From: Micropterus salmoides
Lineage: Eukaryota > Chordata > Actinopteri > Centrarchiformes > Centrarchidae
Reading direction: 5' to 3'
NCBI RefSeq assembly: GCF_014851395.1
Contig: NW_024040707.1
Coordinates: 21,431,957-21,495,956 of the forward strand
DNA length: 64,000 nt
The position numbers and the translations under genes were made by a program. Shown here piece by piece: positions 35,389 through 44,811 of this stretch (position 1 is the stretch's first letter; each line of letters opens with the position of its first letter). The notes below the pieces were generated by a model. The model worked only from the letters and a program-made list of their open reading frames with translations. It was not told the origin of the DNA and ran no database searches.

Positions 35389-35996
35389 CATTTTACTTAA
35401 AGCACTTGCTATGAAAGAAGGTACACCGTTCTAAACTTCAGCAGAGCCGGACCTGTATTACTTCTCACCGAGTGTCCACATTTTTGTGTAAACAAACTTG
35501 GCCCCACTTCTGGCAGACTCGGAGAGAACGGACACAGACGTCTCTCTGTTTGGCCGGTCAGTAATTCTCACCCCTGCACGTTTGGCAACAGCATGGAACA
35601 AAAACAAAGGGAAAAGCAGCATTCCGCGTAAATGTTGTTCAGATCTGGTCAGCTGCAAACTGTTATCTCCAAGCAAGAAGACGAACAGACCCGGAGAACA
35701 TAGCTTTGCTGGCTCAGCCTTCAGAGGCTGTTTTCAAGGATATGTGACTTTATTTAGCACATATGTTTGTGATTAGCTAGACAAGTACACTTTTTAGCAG
35801 CAGACGTTCTTGGACACCTCTTTAGATAGTGCTGTTTTCTGCCAGTAACCACTTTCCATTCTTGGTATATATCATCATTTGTTGTTGTTTTTTCAGTCAA
35901 CCTCTTGCCTAAATAGCCCATTAAAAAAAAGAGACCTGTGAAACTCCAGACCAGCAAGGTGATGAATACATAACACATTTCTAGGTTCTACAAACA

Positions 35997-36002
35997 TTTA
36001 TT
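35997..36002 (-). terminator. candidate polyadenylation signal of wfdc copy 1
   Basis: AATAAA on the minus strand lies about 395 bp past the stop codon at 36396-36398. It is a single hexamer and so weak evidence. Confidence 0.35.
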
Positions 36003-36395
36003 TGTTTAAATATGAAGAAATACAAATTGCACCATAGCTTCAAACTCAAAAAGTACAGTACTTTTCAAATTAGAATACATAGCAGATACTAGAATATACA
36101 GTATTACTACTCATACAAAAATACTGTTACTTGACCAAAATGTAAGGTTACTTGTAAACTCAAGTTGTAATACAAACATATTTAAGGTCTTTTGTAGCAC
36201 CCTAGTGGCACCCTACCAACTATTTTTCTCCTGACTGTGTGACTACGCTGTGTGTGTCAATTGTGCTGCTATGTAGTTGAAAAGCTAGAAAAATTGATCA
36301 TAATAACATTTCTCATCTCTCATTACATTTTCTGTGTTGGTGCATGAAAGAAAGCAAGCAAGTGCACGCGTGTGGCTGAGTCGCTGGCTATCCAA

Positions 36396-37372
36396 TCAGC
36401 AGGGCTCGCTGCAGGCATGGCCGCAGGTTGTCTTGCAGCACTTCTGTTCTCCTGGACACTGACCATCATGATAGCAGTACTCCGCACACATGGGGGTCCC
36501 GGTGGGCAGAGGACAGCGGCCCCGCTTCACTAACACACAAAAACATAATTAGTTAAAGATGTCCGATTATAAAGAAAATGTCAAATGATCACACAAACAC
36601 TACTTGAGCGGTATCTAAAGAGGTTTTACCAGTTTGTTTATTACTGACCTGTGTAAGGTGTCATGCACTGATGTCCACATCCATTTGAGCAGCACTTCTC
36701 ATTTTGGGGGCAATCACTGTCATTAGAGCAAAATTCAGCACACAGCCCGGCGCCCCATTGCCTGCGAGGACACACTCCTGGCTTAGCTGAAGGGAAAAGA
36801 GAAAATCATATAAACAAAGAGGGCTAAGAGAAAACTCTGGAAAACATCAGCTTTTGATTTGAAGGACTCTTTTGAGTTCCACGTCAGTTCAGTCACTGAG
36901 AAGATTTAAGCAACAGCTGCACACTTAAGAAAAAGTCAAACACTGTGGCTCCTACTGAAAGCAGGTGGGACACAGACAGCTCCACAGTCAAAGACACAGC
37001 ATTTGTGATCTGCAGGACAGTCTTCATCACACACACACCCCTTATGTGATGGGACAACATTAAGGAGACGTGGGCAGTGGCCTGGCTTTGGAAGGATCAC
37101 TGAGAGAAAGAGGCAGTGAAGCAGAGAAGGAGACAGTTCAAGCTGTGATAACTAGGATAGCTAACAAAGGTTTTCTAGAATGAAAAAAAACATGCACTTT
37201 TTTCATAAATAAAAGGCAAATTGGCAGATTACTGTTACTATTAGGCTACCATCTCAGTCAAAACAAACGTACCTGTTAAATTGCCAGCTTCCGCAGCAAA
37301 TACTATGTTAAAGTGCAGAAATGCACTGAGTGTAAAAATCAGAGCACAAACTGCCGACCAGTGCTTCTCCAT
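36396..37372 (-). CDS. wfdc2: secreted three-WAP-domain protein, wfdc2-like (complete, 4 exons)
   Basis: Exons: 37273-37372, 36956-37099, 36649-36786 and 36396-36529. All introns are phase 1 with GT/AG, and the total is 516 nt (171 residues). Exon 1 codes for a signal peptide (MEKHWSAVCALIFTLSAF and hydrophobic continuation to about residue 27). Each later exon codes for one WAP four-disulfide core with all eight cysteines: a first with KPGHCP...KCCVFDCGAVC, a second with KPGVCP...KCCSNGCGHQC, and a third with GRCP...KCCKTTCGHAC ending SEPC-stop. WAP proteins are secreted and often inhibit serine proteases or kill bacteria; which applies here cannot be read. The gene lies just beyond pigt, as WFDC2 does in human, which supports the name, although human WFDC2 has two WAP domains rather than three. 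It is convergent with pigt. Confidence 0.88.
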
Positions 37373-37667
37373 GTTCACTCCTTGCACACAAGACTGTACT
37401 CCAGTTTGGACAAATACCCCAGGACACAAACTGCAGGCTGAGCAGCCCAGTCAGAGGATGCTGGGTCCTTGTGCCTGTTGAGTTACATTCTCACCGCTGC
37501 ACTTCGGGGATCCTGATCTTTTTGATGGGATGATGGGGTGTGACAGCAGACACACTTTTCCCAAAGTGTGCTCAATGATTGTGTTGTGACAAGGTTATGA
37601 AAATATCAGTTGTAGATTTTATTGATCAGGTTTCTTTACCTCAGTGCTGCTGTTCATTTTCTTTTAC
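36648..37667 (-). repeat. duplicated segment, copy 1 (wfdc exons 3-1 plus upstream DNA)
   Basis: This stretch and 39822-40735 are closely similar: exon 3, intron, exon 2, intron, exon 1 and about 300 bp upstream. Exon 1 differs by one residue (LSAF versus LGAF). Similarity stops at about 37667, where BEL/Pao sequence begins, and at the donor of exon 3 in the second copy. Confidence 0.85.
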
Positions 37668-38406
37668 GGTAACGTATCTGAGGTTACAGAACAAACCAGG
37701 TCATGTACATGTTTCCTTTCTCTTCGGAAAGGCAAGGGTTGCACCTCTTAAAACCGTAAACACCCCTCGTATGGAACTCAGTGCTTCTGTTTTGGCTGTA
37801 GAATCAGAGTTACAGCTTTCTTTGCCAGGATCCTGTTTCTGGACTGATAGTAGCACAGTCTTGAAGTACATCAGCAATGTAAACAAAAGATTTCAAACAT
37901 TTGTGGCCAACAGAATAGCTGTCATAAGGGAAGCTTCAGACCCAGCACAGTGGCGCTGTGTTCACACATCGCAAAATGCAGCAGATGATGCATCTAGAAG
38001 ACTGACAGTCCAGAAGCTTCTGAACAGCAAGACGTGGTTATCAGTTCCAGAGGTCCTGTGGAAGGCAAGAGAAACATGGATACAGAGTCCACAGTGGAAG
38101 AGGATGATCCAGAGGTCAAACAGAGATCTCTACAAACACAATAACTATTGAAGAGGATAGTGCAATTGATCGACTCATCACATATTACTCTGATTGGAAA
38201 AGGTTGAAGGTTGCAGTTGCATGGTTACTCAAGGTCAAGAAGGCTCTATTGGAGATGAGTCAAAGCAGTAAGCAACTTGTGATGTTTGCAACAGCTGATC
38301 TTCGTTATGTTGACAAGTAAATGTTGGAAGCCAGAAATTGTTGGGACGAGAAAATGTATCAACTGAGGATCTATTAGCAGCAGAAAACGCTATCATTCAG
38401 TTCTGT
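37667..38406 (+). mobile_element. BEL/Pao retrotransposon fragment, RNase H-like part of pol (decayed)
   Basis: The plus-strand translation (up to 38151, then a shifted frame) contains family landmarks: KARVAPLK, PRMELSASV, CFWTDSSTVLKYI, FVANRIAVIREASDP, QWRCVHTSQNAADDASR and, after the frameshift, RLKVAVAWLLK. These belong to the Pao/BEL pol region between reverse transcriptase and integrase. The fragment lacks protease, reverse transcriptase and any clear LTR, and has a frameshift and stops, so it is not active. It starts exactly where the wfdc duplication ends. Confidence 0.85.
38341..38406 (+). repeat. 66-bp direct repeat, left copy (BEL/Pao sequence)
   Basis: It matches 39005-39070 in 65 of 66 positions by eye. 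The copies lie on either side of a segment that includes wfdc exons. Confidence 0.9.
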
Positions 38407-38600
38407 GTAATTATGTGGACTGACTTCAGTTAAATTTATTGTTGAAGAAATGTTTATTTTTTCGTTATGTTAATTAATGGGTTGGCATATCCCACTTTAA
38501 GTTCAAACTTTTGAACGTTTATTATTTTGCCTTATTTTATTATTTTAAGTCACAAGGAAACAGCACGCATGCGAAACAACTAAAATGTGCGCCAACACCA
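38407..38600. other. unassigned AT-rich spacer between BEL/Pao and wfdc sequence
   Basis: About 194 bp with no match elsewhere in the window. It could be the 3' untranslated or LTR part of the BEL/Pao element, but I see no terminal TG...CA pair that can be trusted. The minus strand supplies a stop codon and an AATAAA for the truncated wfdc exon beside it. Confidence 0.4.
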
Positions 38601-38670
38601 TGACCATCATGATAGCAGTACTCCGCACACATGGGGGTCCCTGTGGGCAGAGCACAGCGGATCCGCTTCA
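38601..38670 (-). pseudogene. truncated last WAP exon
   Basis: It matches exon 4 of copy 1 (36460-36529) through the first half of the WAP domain, then breaks off at 38601. It keeps four of the eight cysteines. The frame continues for 19 codons in unrelated DNA to a TAA. Confidence 0.75.
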
Positions 38671-38795
38671 CTGACACACCAAACGCAAAAACACACTCAG
38701 TTGTAGAGGTACGATAACAAAGAAAATGTCAAATGGTTATACAAACACTATTGGAGTGGTATTTGAGGGATTTTACCACTTTGTTTATAACTGAC

Positions 38796-38933
38796 CTGTG
38801 TACAGTGCCATGCACTGATGTCCACATCCATTTGAGCAGCACTTTTCATTTTTGGGGCAGTCACTGTCATTAGAGCAAAGTTCAACACACAGCCGGAAGC
38901 CCCGTTGCTTGGGAGGACACACTCCTGGCTTAG
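38796..38933 (-). CDS. extra WAP exon inside the BEL/Pao region
   Basis: The 138-bp exon is intact, with an acceptor (CATTTAG), a GTCAGT donor and all eight cysteines (VCPPKQ...KCCSNGCGHQC). It is a second copy of exon 3 of the damaged gene. Intron sequence up to 38996 is also wfdc-derived. Confidence 0.7.
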
Positions 38934-39004
38934 CTAAATGGAAAAGAGAAATTCATATAAACAAAGATGGCTAAAAGAAAACTCTGGAAAACATCATTGG
39001 AACA

Positions 39005-39070
39005 TTGGGACGAGAAAATGTATCAGCTGAGGATCTATTAGCAGCAGAAAACGCTATCATTCAGTTCTGT
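39005..39070 (+). repeat. 66-bp direct repeat, right copy
   Basis: Partner of 38341-38406, with one difference. Coding continues from here into the integrase fragment. Confidence 0.9.
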
Positions 39071-39820
39071 CAGAGGGAAAGATTTGACAATGAGATTTGT
39101 GCACTAAGGACAGGGAAACTTGTAAAAAGGAGTAGCCCTGTCTACTAACTGAATCTTGTTCTAGAAGATGGATGGTTAAGAGTAGGTGGAAGATTGTCCA
39201 GGACTGCAATGCCCGAAGAGAGCAAACACCCAGTGATCCTGTGTAAAGATCAGCACATTTCCATGTTATTTCTTAAAAATGTTCATGAACAGATGAGGCA
39301 TGGCGGGAGAAATTACATCCTCTCCAAATTGAGAGAAAAATACTGAATCAGTCATGCCATTGCAGCAGCAAGGAACATCTTGTGAAGTTGTGCTTTTTGC
39401 AAGTGTCACAAAGGAAAAATGTGTAATCAAAAAATGGCTGATCTCCAGAAAGAAAGAATTACTCCAGACTTGCCTCACTTCACTAATATGGGAGTGGATC
39501 AGTTTTGGACCCATTGAGGTAAAACAAGGACGTTCTTATGTGAAACGTTATGGGGTTATCAAAAAAAAACAACAAAAAAAAACACATTATTTACATGCAT
39601 GGCCAGCAGAGCAGTTCATTTAGAAGTGGACGCACACTCATTGGACACATACTCTTGCATCACTCGTTGATTCATATGCCGAAGAGGACGTGTGGCACAC
39701 TTTCACTCAGACAATAGCACAAATTTCACAGTAGCAGAGAAGGTAGTTGAACAACGGATAAATTGAGAAAACTTTAATACATGACAACATCAAGGGGACT
39801 TTCAACCCACCTTCAGCTTC
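39005..39820 (+). mobile_element. BEL/Pao retrotransposon fragment, integrase part (decayed)
   Basis: Plus-strand translations in shifting frames contain VGGRLSRTAMPEESKHPVIL, MRHGGRNYILSKLREKY (zinc-binding region), VKRYGVI and, near the right end, FNPPSAS, in the order expected of a Pao integrase. Several stops and frameshifts are present, so no product is made. The left 66 bp repeat 38341-38406. The right edge abuts the donor of wfdc exon 3 with no intervening intron sequence. Confidence 0.82.
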
Positions 39821-39821
39821 A

Positions 39822-40735
39822 CCTGTGTAAGGTGTCATGCACTGATGTCCACATCCATTTGAGCAGCACTTCTCATTTTTGGGGCAGTCACTGTCATTAG
39901 AGCAAAATTCAGCACACAGCCCGAGGTCCCCTTGCTTGGGAGGACACACTCCTGGCTTAGCTGAAGGGAATAGAGAAAATCATATAAAGAAAGAGGGCTA
40001 AAAGAAAACTCTGGAAAACATCAGCTTTTGATTTCAAGAACTCTCTGTCTTGAGTTCCACGTCAGTTCAGTCAATGAGAAGATTTAACCAAAGCTTAAAC
40101 AGCTGCACACAAAAGTCAAACATTGTGACTCGTACTGAGAGCAGGTGGGACACAGACAGCTCCACAGTCAAAGACACAGCATTTGTGATCTGCAGGACAG
40201 TCTTCATCACACACACACCCCTTATGTGATGGGACAACATTAAGGTGGGCAGCTTTGGAAGAATCTCTGAATCTCAATCATAAATCAAAAGTAAATTGGC
40301 AGATTACTGTTAATATTAGGCTACCATCTCAGTCAAAACAAACGTACCTGTTAAATTGCCAGCTTCTGCAGCAAATACTATGTTAAAGTGCAGAAATGCA
40401 CCGAGTGTAAAAATCAGAGCACAAACTGCCGACCAGTGCTTCTCCATGTTCACTTCTTGCGCACAAGATTGTACTCCACTTTGGACAAATACCCCAGGAC
40501 ACAACCTGCAGGCTGAGCAGCCCAGTCAGAGGATGCTGGGTCCTTGTGCCTGTTGAGTTACATTCTCACCTCTGCACTTCGGGGATCCTGATCTTTTTGA
40601 TGGGATGGGGTGTGACAGCAGACCACTTTTCCCAATGTGTGGTTGATGATTGGGATGTGACAAGGTTATGAAAACATCAGTTGTAGATTTTATTGATCAG
40701 GTTTCTTTACCTCAGTGCTGCTGTTCATTTTCTTT
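39822..40735 (-). repeat. duplicated segment, copy 2
   Basis: Partner of 36648-37667. It is shorter owing to deletions in exon 2 and its flanking intron. Beyond 40735 the two flanks differ completely. Confidence 0.85.
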
Positions 40736-41070
40736 TAAGTTTATAAGTGTGCTGCATATTCTGTTGTTTCTGTCTGTGTTGCCTTTATTCCTTGTGTTGT
40801 GGTTTAGGTTGTCTTTTTTATGCAAAATATCCCTTGAACTCAAACCTTTATTAGAGGCTTTTGTACAGTATGCAACAATCAAAGATCGTTCCCAAAGAAC
40901 CTTGTATAGTAATTAACAAGGGAGATTCATTGTATCTTCTTATTTTCCAAAAATCCCCCACACAGTATGGAACGTTTTCAGTTTGACCCTGTATTGCCAT
41001 CTATTGGCATAATCAGGAGTTACATGTAAGCTTTGAAATGGAAGGTGATTTAGTTACATCCTCGCTGATA
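40736..41070. other. unassigned flank of the wfdc duplication
   Basis: There is no gene. The text just beyond the duplication (gtttataagtgtgctgcata, ttgtgttgtggtttaggttg) could be LTR-like, but I find no second copy in the window. Confidence 0.35.
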
Positions 41071-41695
41071 CTCAGTTGTGGATGAAGTATTCAGATCCTT
41101 TATTTAAGAAAAAGCAGTAATACCTCCCTGTAAAAATCCTTTGGTACAAGCATTGCAAAGTACTGCATTGAAAATGTTACTTAGCCTAAGTAAAAGTATG
41201 TTTAATCAGGAAAATGTATCAAAAGTATTGAAAGTAAAAGTACTCAATGCAGAAAAATGTCCCCTGAGACTGTTATACTAGTATATATTACATCATGAGA
41301 TTATTGTTACTCATGCATTAATGTAAAAGCAGCATTTTATTGCTGTAGTTGGAGCTCATTTTGAACTATTTTGTATCGGACTGCAACAAATAATTATTTT
41401 CATTATGAATTCATCTGCCAATTATTTTCTCCATTAATTGATTGATTGTTTGTAAAAAAAACAAACAACAGTCCAAACCTCAACAGTTTTTCTGCCAACT
41501 GTCTGTTGGGTAGTTAAAAAAATATATTTTATAAACTCTTAGCTCATAGCTGTTATTCAAATGTAGTCAAGTAAAAATTACAATATTTCCCTTGGATGTT
41601 GTGGACTAGAAGTAGAAAGTGGCATGAAAAGATAAAATTTAAGTAAAGTACATGTACCTACCTCAAATGGACTTAGTTACTGTCCACCACTGCTG
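41071..41695. mobile_element. MITE ('aagtaaaagtac' family) with a nested family B insertion
   Basis: It begins gttgtggatgaagtattcag and ends actgtccaccactg, giving short related inverted ends, with many AAGTAAAAGTA words. A family B copy sits inside at about 41385-41515, so it inserted later. Confidence 0.6.
41385..41515 (+). repeat. repeat family B, copy 4, nested
   Basis: It starts ggactgcaacaaataattat, contains ttctccattaattgattgat, and is truncated after cagtccaaacctcaacag. Confidence 0.5.
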
Positions 41696-41835
41696 ACACT
41701 TAAGGTTGCACAATAAAAACACTATCAGTGTCGTAATTATGTTCTTACCAAGACAAAACAACACTTTCACTGCTCATATTCATCATGTGTTTTACAGTTA
41801 TTCAATCCTATTTTGAAATTATGCCCCTTTTTCTT

Positions 41836-42560
41836 GAAACTCTAAAAACAAATCCACAACTTCTCACCCAAGACCCCAAACAACCTATTTTCAGGTCAAA
41901 ATGAAGCTCTCCACTAAAAACCATTCAATGTTGCTGAAAAACCAAACTTTGCCCTCAGACATGACACACAAGCCCTCAAAAACACACACACTACAACACA
42001 GTCTTACACATTGGTGAGATAAATTCAAAACACTACAAAAACTGATTATTAGTAATGTCACGTGTGGCCTCAAACCTTTTCACATGATGAACACAAAAGA
42101 AATAATGTAAACATGTCCTGCCTTTGGTCTGGGACAGGCCAGAGATTCTCATCCTCCACCTCCTTCTCCTCCTATACTGTTCCTCTTCCTTCATGTCTTC
42201 CTCCTCTTCCTCCTTCTCCTCTCTGGTGTCCTCTACCTCTTCCTTCACATTTCTCTGCATCCATTGTTCCAAAACTGAATGAAGTGACTCCGGCCCTTTT
42301 ATCTATTGAAGTTTCTGATTGGTGTGTTATCAATTTTGACTGTGTTTCCACCTGGGTAGCTGTGTACTAATTGAGCCAAAGCTGTGCTGACTTGAGTGAA
42401 CAGTATTGAATGTCAGTGGTTTCTGAATGACCACATGGTGCAGGCAATGAGAAATGAAGGGATTTGTGTGTAGAGTTTAGGAAAATGGGTGGGCTTTTTG
42501 AAAAATTTTATTTCAAAAAGCCTGCTTATAGAGTTCAAGCAATTGGGAAAAACTGTAATA
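41836..42560. mobile_element. repeat family E, copy 1
   Basis: It pairs with 43912-44811. Shared text includes acaaatccacaacttctcac, tcaggtcaaaatgaagctct, tttcacatgatgaacacaaa, ggtctgggacaggccagaga, ggtgtcctctacctcttcct and gaaaaactgtaat. The middle is pyrimidine-rich (CCTCCT runs), coding for Glu/Arg-rich frames on the minus strand. It is probably a non-autonomous DNA transposon. Confidence 0.6.
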
Positions 42561-43474
42561 AGTCAGGTTTAACTGTGGTGTTTATTTTCACACTGCTTGT
42601 CTAGATTTTTTTTTTTACTCTTTGCCATGAATATCAAGGACAGGCAACTCGAATGGTTCCTTTAAAGTTAGCATCACTTTCGACAAGACAGGTTTTTAGG
42701 GACGAGATAGGCAGACACTCCATTCAGGTTAATGTGCAATTAAACTATGGCTCTTTCCAAGTGAAGACAAAATATGCTTGCCATTTTGAAAGGACGAAGA
42801 TGTTTACACACTTATGAAAAGAGTGTTTCTTTCATTCCCTTCAAACTAAAAATGTAAAGGGTACAGAAGCTTTCATAAGATGTCTACACCGTCCTCATAA
42901 ATCAGCTTTGAAGGCTTAGGGTTATTGTTCCCAGGACTTCAGCAGTTTTACACACTGTCTTTTCTTTTGTCCTTATCCATACATGTACTGGTCAGTAAAA
43001 TAATCATCACCTTTATCAGTTGTCACTGTTCTCAAACTGAACAGTAGCTTCTGTCTCTGCTTGTTGTGCCTTCTTCTGCCTGCTCTAGATGAAATCTGAC
43101 TCCTGTCCTTAAGAGCATGAAAAACAACACTGTCTCCATAAGTCATGATAATTATAGTCTGCACAATTACATTTTGTTTCCTTAAGGGACAGCACGCAGC
43201 TTTGCATGTATCTGATGTAAGAGGAGTCTGGCTGAGCTCCCTATGCTGTGAGACTGGACTGTCTATCTGATTCTGTCCCCCGATCCTGATAAGGTGGTGC
43301 CAGTGCATGCAGTCTTCTCTGCTGTGTCAAGGTGAGCCAGCCAAAAACACAATATGTCAGCATTTGTGGGTTAAGCCTTCAGGTTAAAGCAACAGATTCA
43401 TGAACCACTTTTCTATTAGTAAAAAAAATAGTTCCAATGAAAACTGTTCACAATGCTGTCGTGGATTATTCTGA

Positions 43475-43710
43475 AGAAGTAGGGACAGTGGTAGAAGAAG
43501 GATCCTTTCTGTTACTTAAAAAGTCTAAATCTTACCAAAGTAAAAGTAGAAAGGTATTCTCACCAAATGTAGCTATAATTTAAACTACTTGCAAAACCTT
43601 TGGTAAGTATTTATGGCTGTAAATAAAAGTAGAACACAAACAGTACACGTATAAAATAGCAGGAAATTGAATTACTTAAGGATAGTACATGCGTTTCAAA
43701 ATTTGAATTG
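43475..43710. repeat. truncated MITE of the 'aagtaaaagta' family
   Basis: It starts gacagtggtagaagaaggat and contains ccaaagtaaaagtagaaagg. Only one end is recognisable. Confidence 0.45.
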
Positions 43711-43911
43711 AGCAAACCATAAAAACATTTTTATGTGACCGTAAAGGTGGTCATCTTTCAACCCATTAGCAGCCATGCACTGTCTCTGTAATGTCTTTTT
43801 AGATTGTAATGAGAACAACAAAGTGATCTACTGGAGATGCAATACCACTCATAACCCCTGGGTGGGTGTCTCCACTTGAAGATCTCACGAGTCTAATTAT
43901 GCATCTTTTTT

Positions 43912-44811
43912 TCAAAGATCTTAACACAAATCCACAACTTCTCACCCAATTCCCCAAATATGCTATTTTCAGGTCAAAATGAAGCTCTCCACTCAAAACC
44001 ATTCAATCTTGCTGAAAAAACAGGCTTTGCCCTCAGATATGACATGCAAGACAAAAACTGAATACTACAAAAACTGGTTATTACTTATGTTGCTTGTGAT
44101 TCTCCCCCTCAAAAATCTTTTCACATGATGAACACAAAAGAAATAACAAATGTAAACATTTGCACATTTTTATTCCTTAGTGTGCTGTACAACACAACAC
44201 ACCAAACAACAAATTATTCTGCCCCAGCGTCCTGCCTTTGGTCTGGGACAGGCCAGAGATTCTCGTTCTCCACCTCGTTCTCCACCTCCTCCTCCTCCTC
44301 CGTTTACCTCCTCCACCTTTTTCTTCACCTCCTTCTCCCTCCTCCTGCTCTTCATCTTCCTCCTATCCCATCTCCTCCTCCAACTCCTACTGTTCCTCTT
44401 GCTTCACCTCTTATTCCGCTTCAAACTGCTCGTCCTTGTCCTCCTACTCCTTCTCCTCTCTGGTGTCCTCTACCTCTTCCTTCACAATTCTCTGCATCCA
44501 TTGTTCCTAAACTAAATGAATTGACTCTGGCCCTTTTATCCATTGAAGGTTCTGATTGGTGTGTTATCAATTATGACTCCTTTCTGCTTGGGTAGCTGTG
44601 GGCTAATTGAGCTCACCCTGTGCTGACTTGAGTGAACAATATTGCATGTTAGTGCTTTCTGAATGACCCCATCGTGCCGACAATGAGAAATGAAGGGATT
44701 TCTGTGTAGAGTTTTGAAATGGGTGGGCTTTTTGAAAAATGGAGTTGTGGTTTTGAAATTTTAGTTCAAAAGCCTGCTTATAGTGTTTAAGCAATTGAGA
44801 AAAACTGTAAT
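43912..44811. mobile_element. repeat family E, copy 2, longer
   Basis: Same ends and core as 41836-42560 but with an expanded pyrimidine block (44260-44470) and an extra piece at about 44150-44230. Low-complexity open frames here come from the CCTCCT tract. Confidence 0.6.

Larger units (their letters stand above)
38540..40447 (-). pseudogene. second wfdc2-like copy, damaged and interrupted by BEL/Pao
   Basis: On the minus strand: exon 1 (40348-40447, intact signal peptide), exon 2 (40136-40266, deletions of 5 and 8 bases relative to copy 1, which shift the frame and remove the cysteine pattern), exon 3 (39823-39960, intact WAP with eight cysteines), about 820 bp of BEL/Pao, a second copy of exon 3 (38796-38933, intact WAP), and a last exon (from 38670) whose wfdc sequence stops at 38601. 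All introns are phase 1. Skipping exon 2 leaves a continuous 507-nt frame ending at a TAA at 38540-38542. It is either a pseudogene or a reshaped gene; the missing half of the last WAP favours the former. Confidence 0.75.

Noticed and set aside
37579..37672. Upstream part of the frame that runs into the BEL/Pao fragment
   Set aside because: This part is wfdc flanking DNA, present also at 40650-40735. It is joined to the pol frame only by chance.
44125..44595. Overlapping Ser/Pro/Leu-rich frames on both strands
   Set aside because: They arise from the CCTCCT tract in repeat family E.
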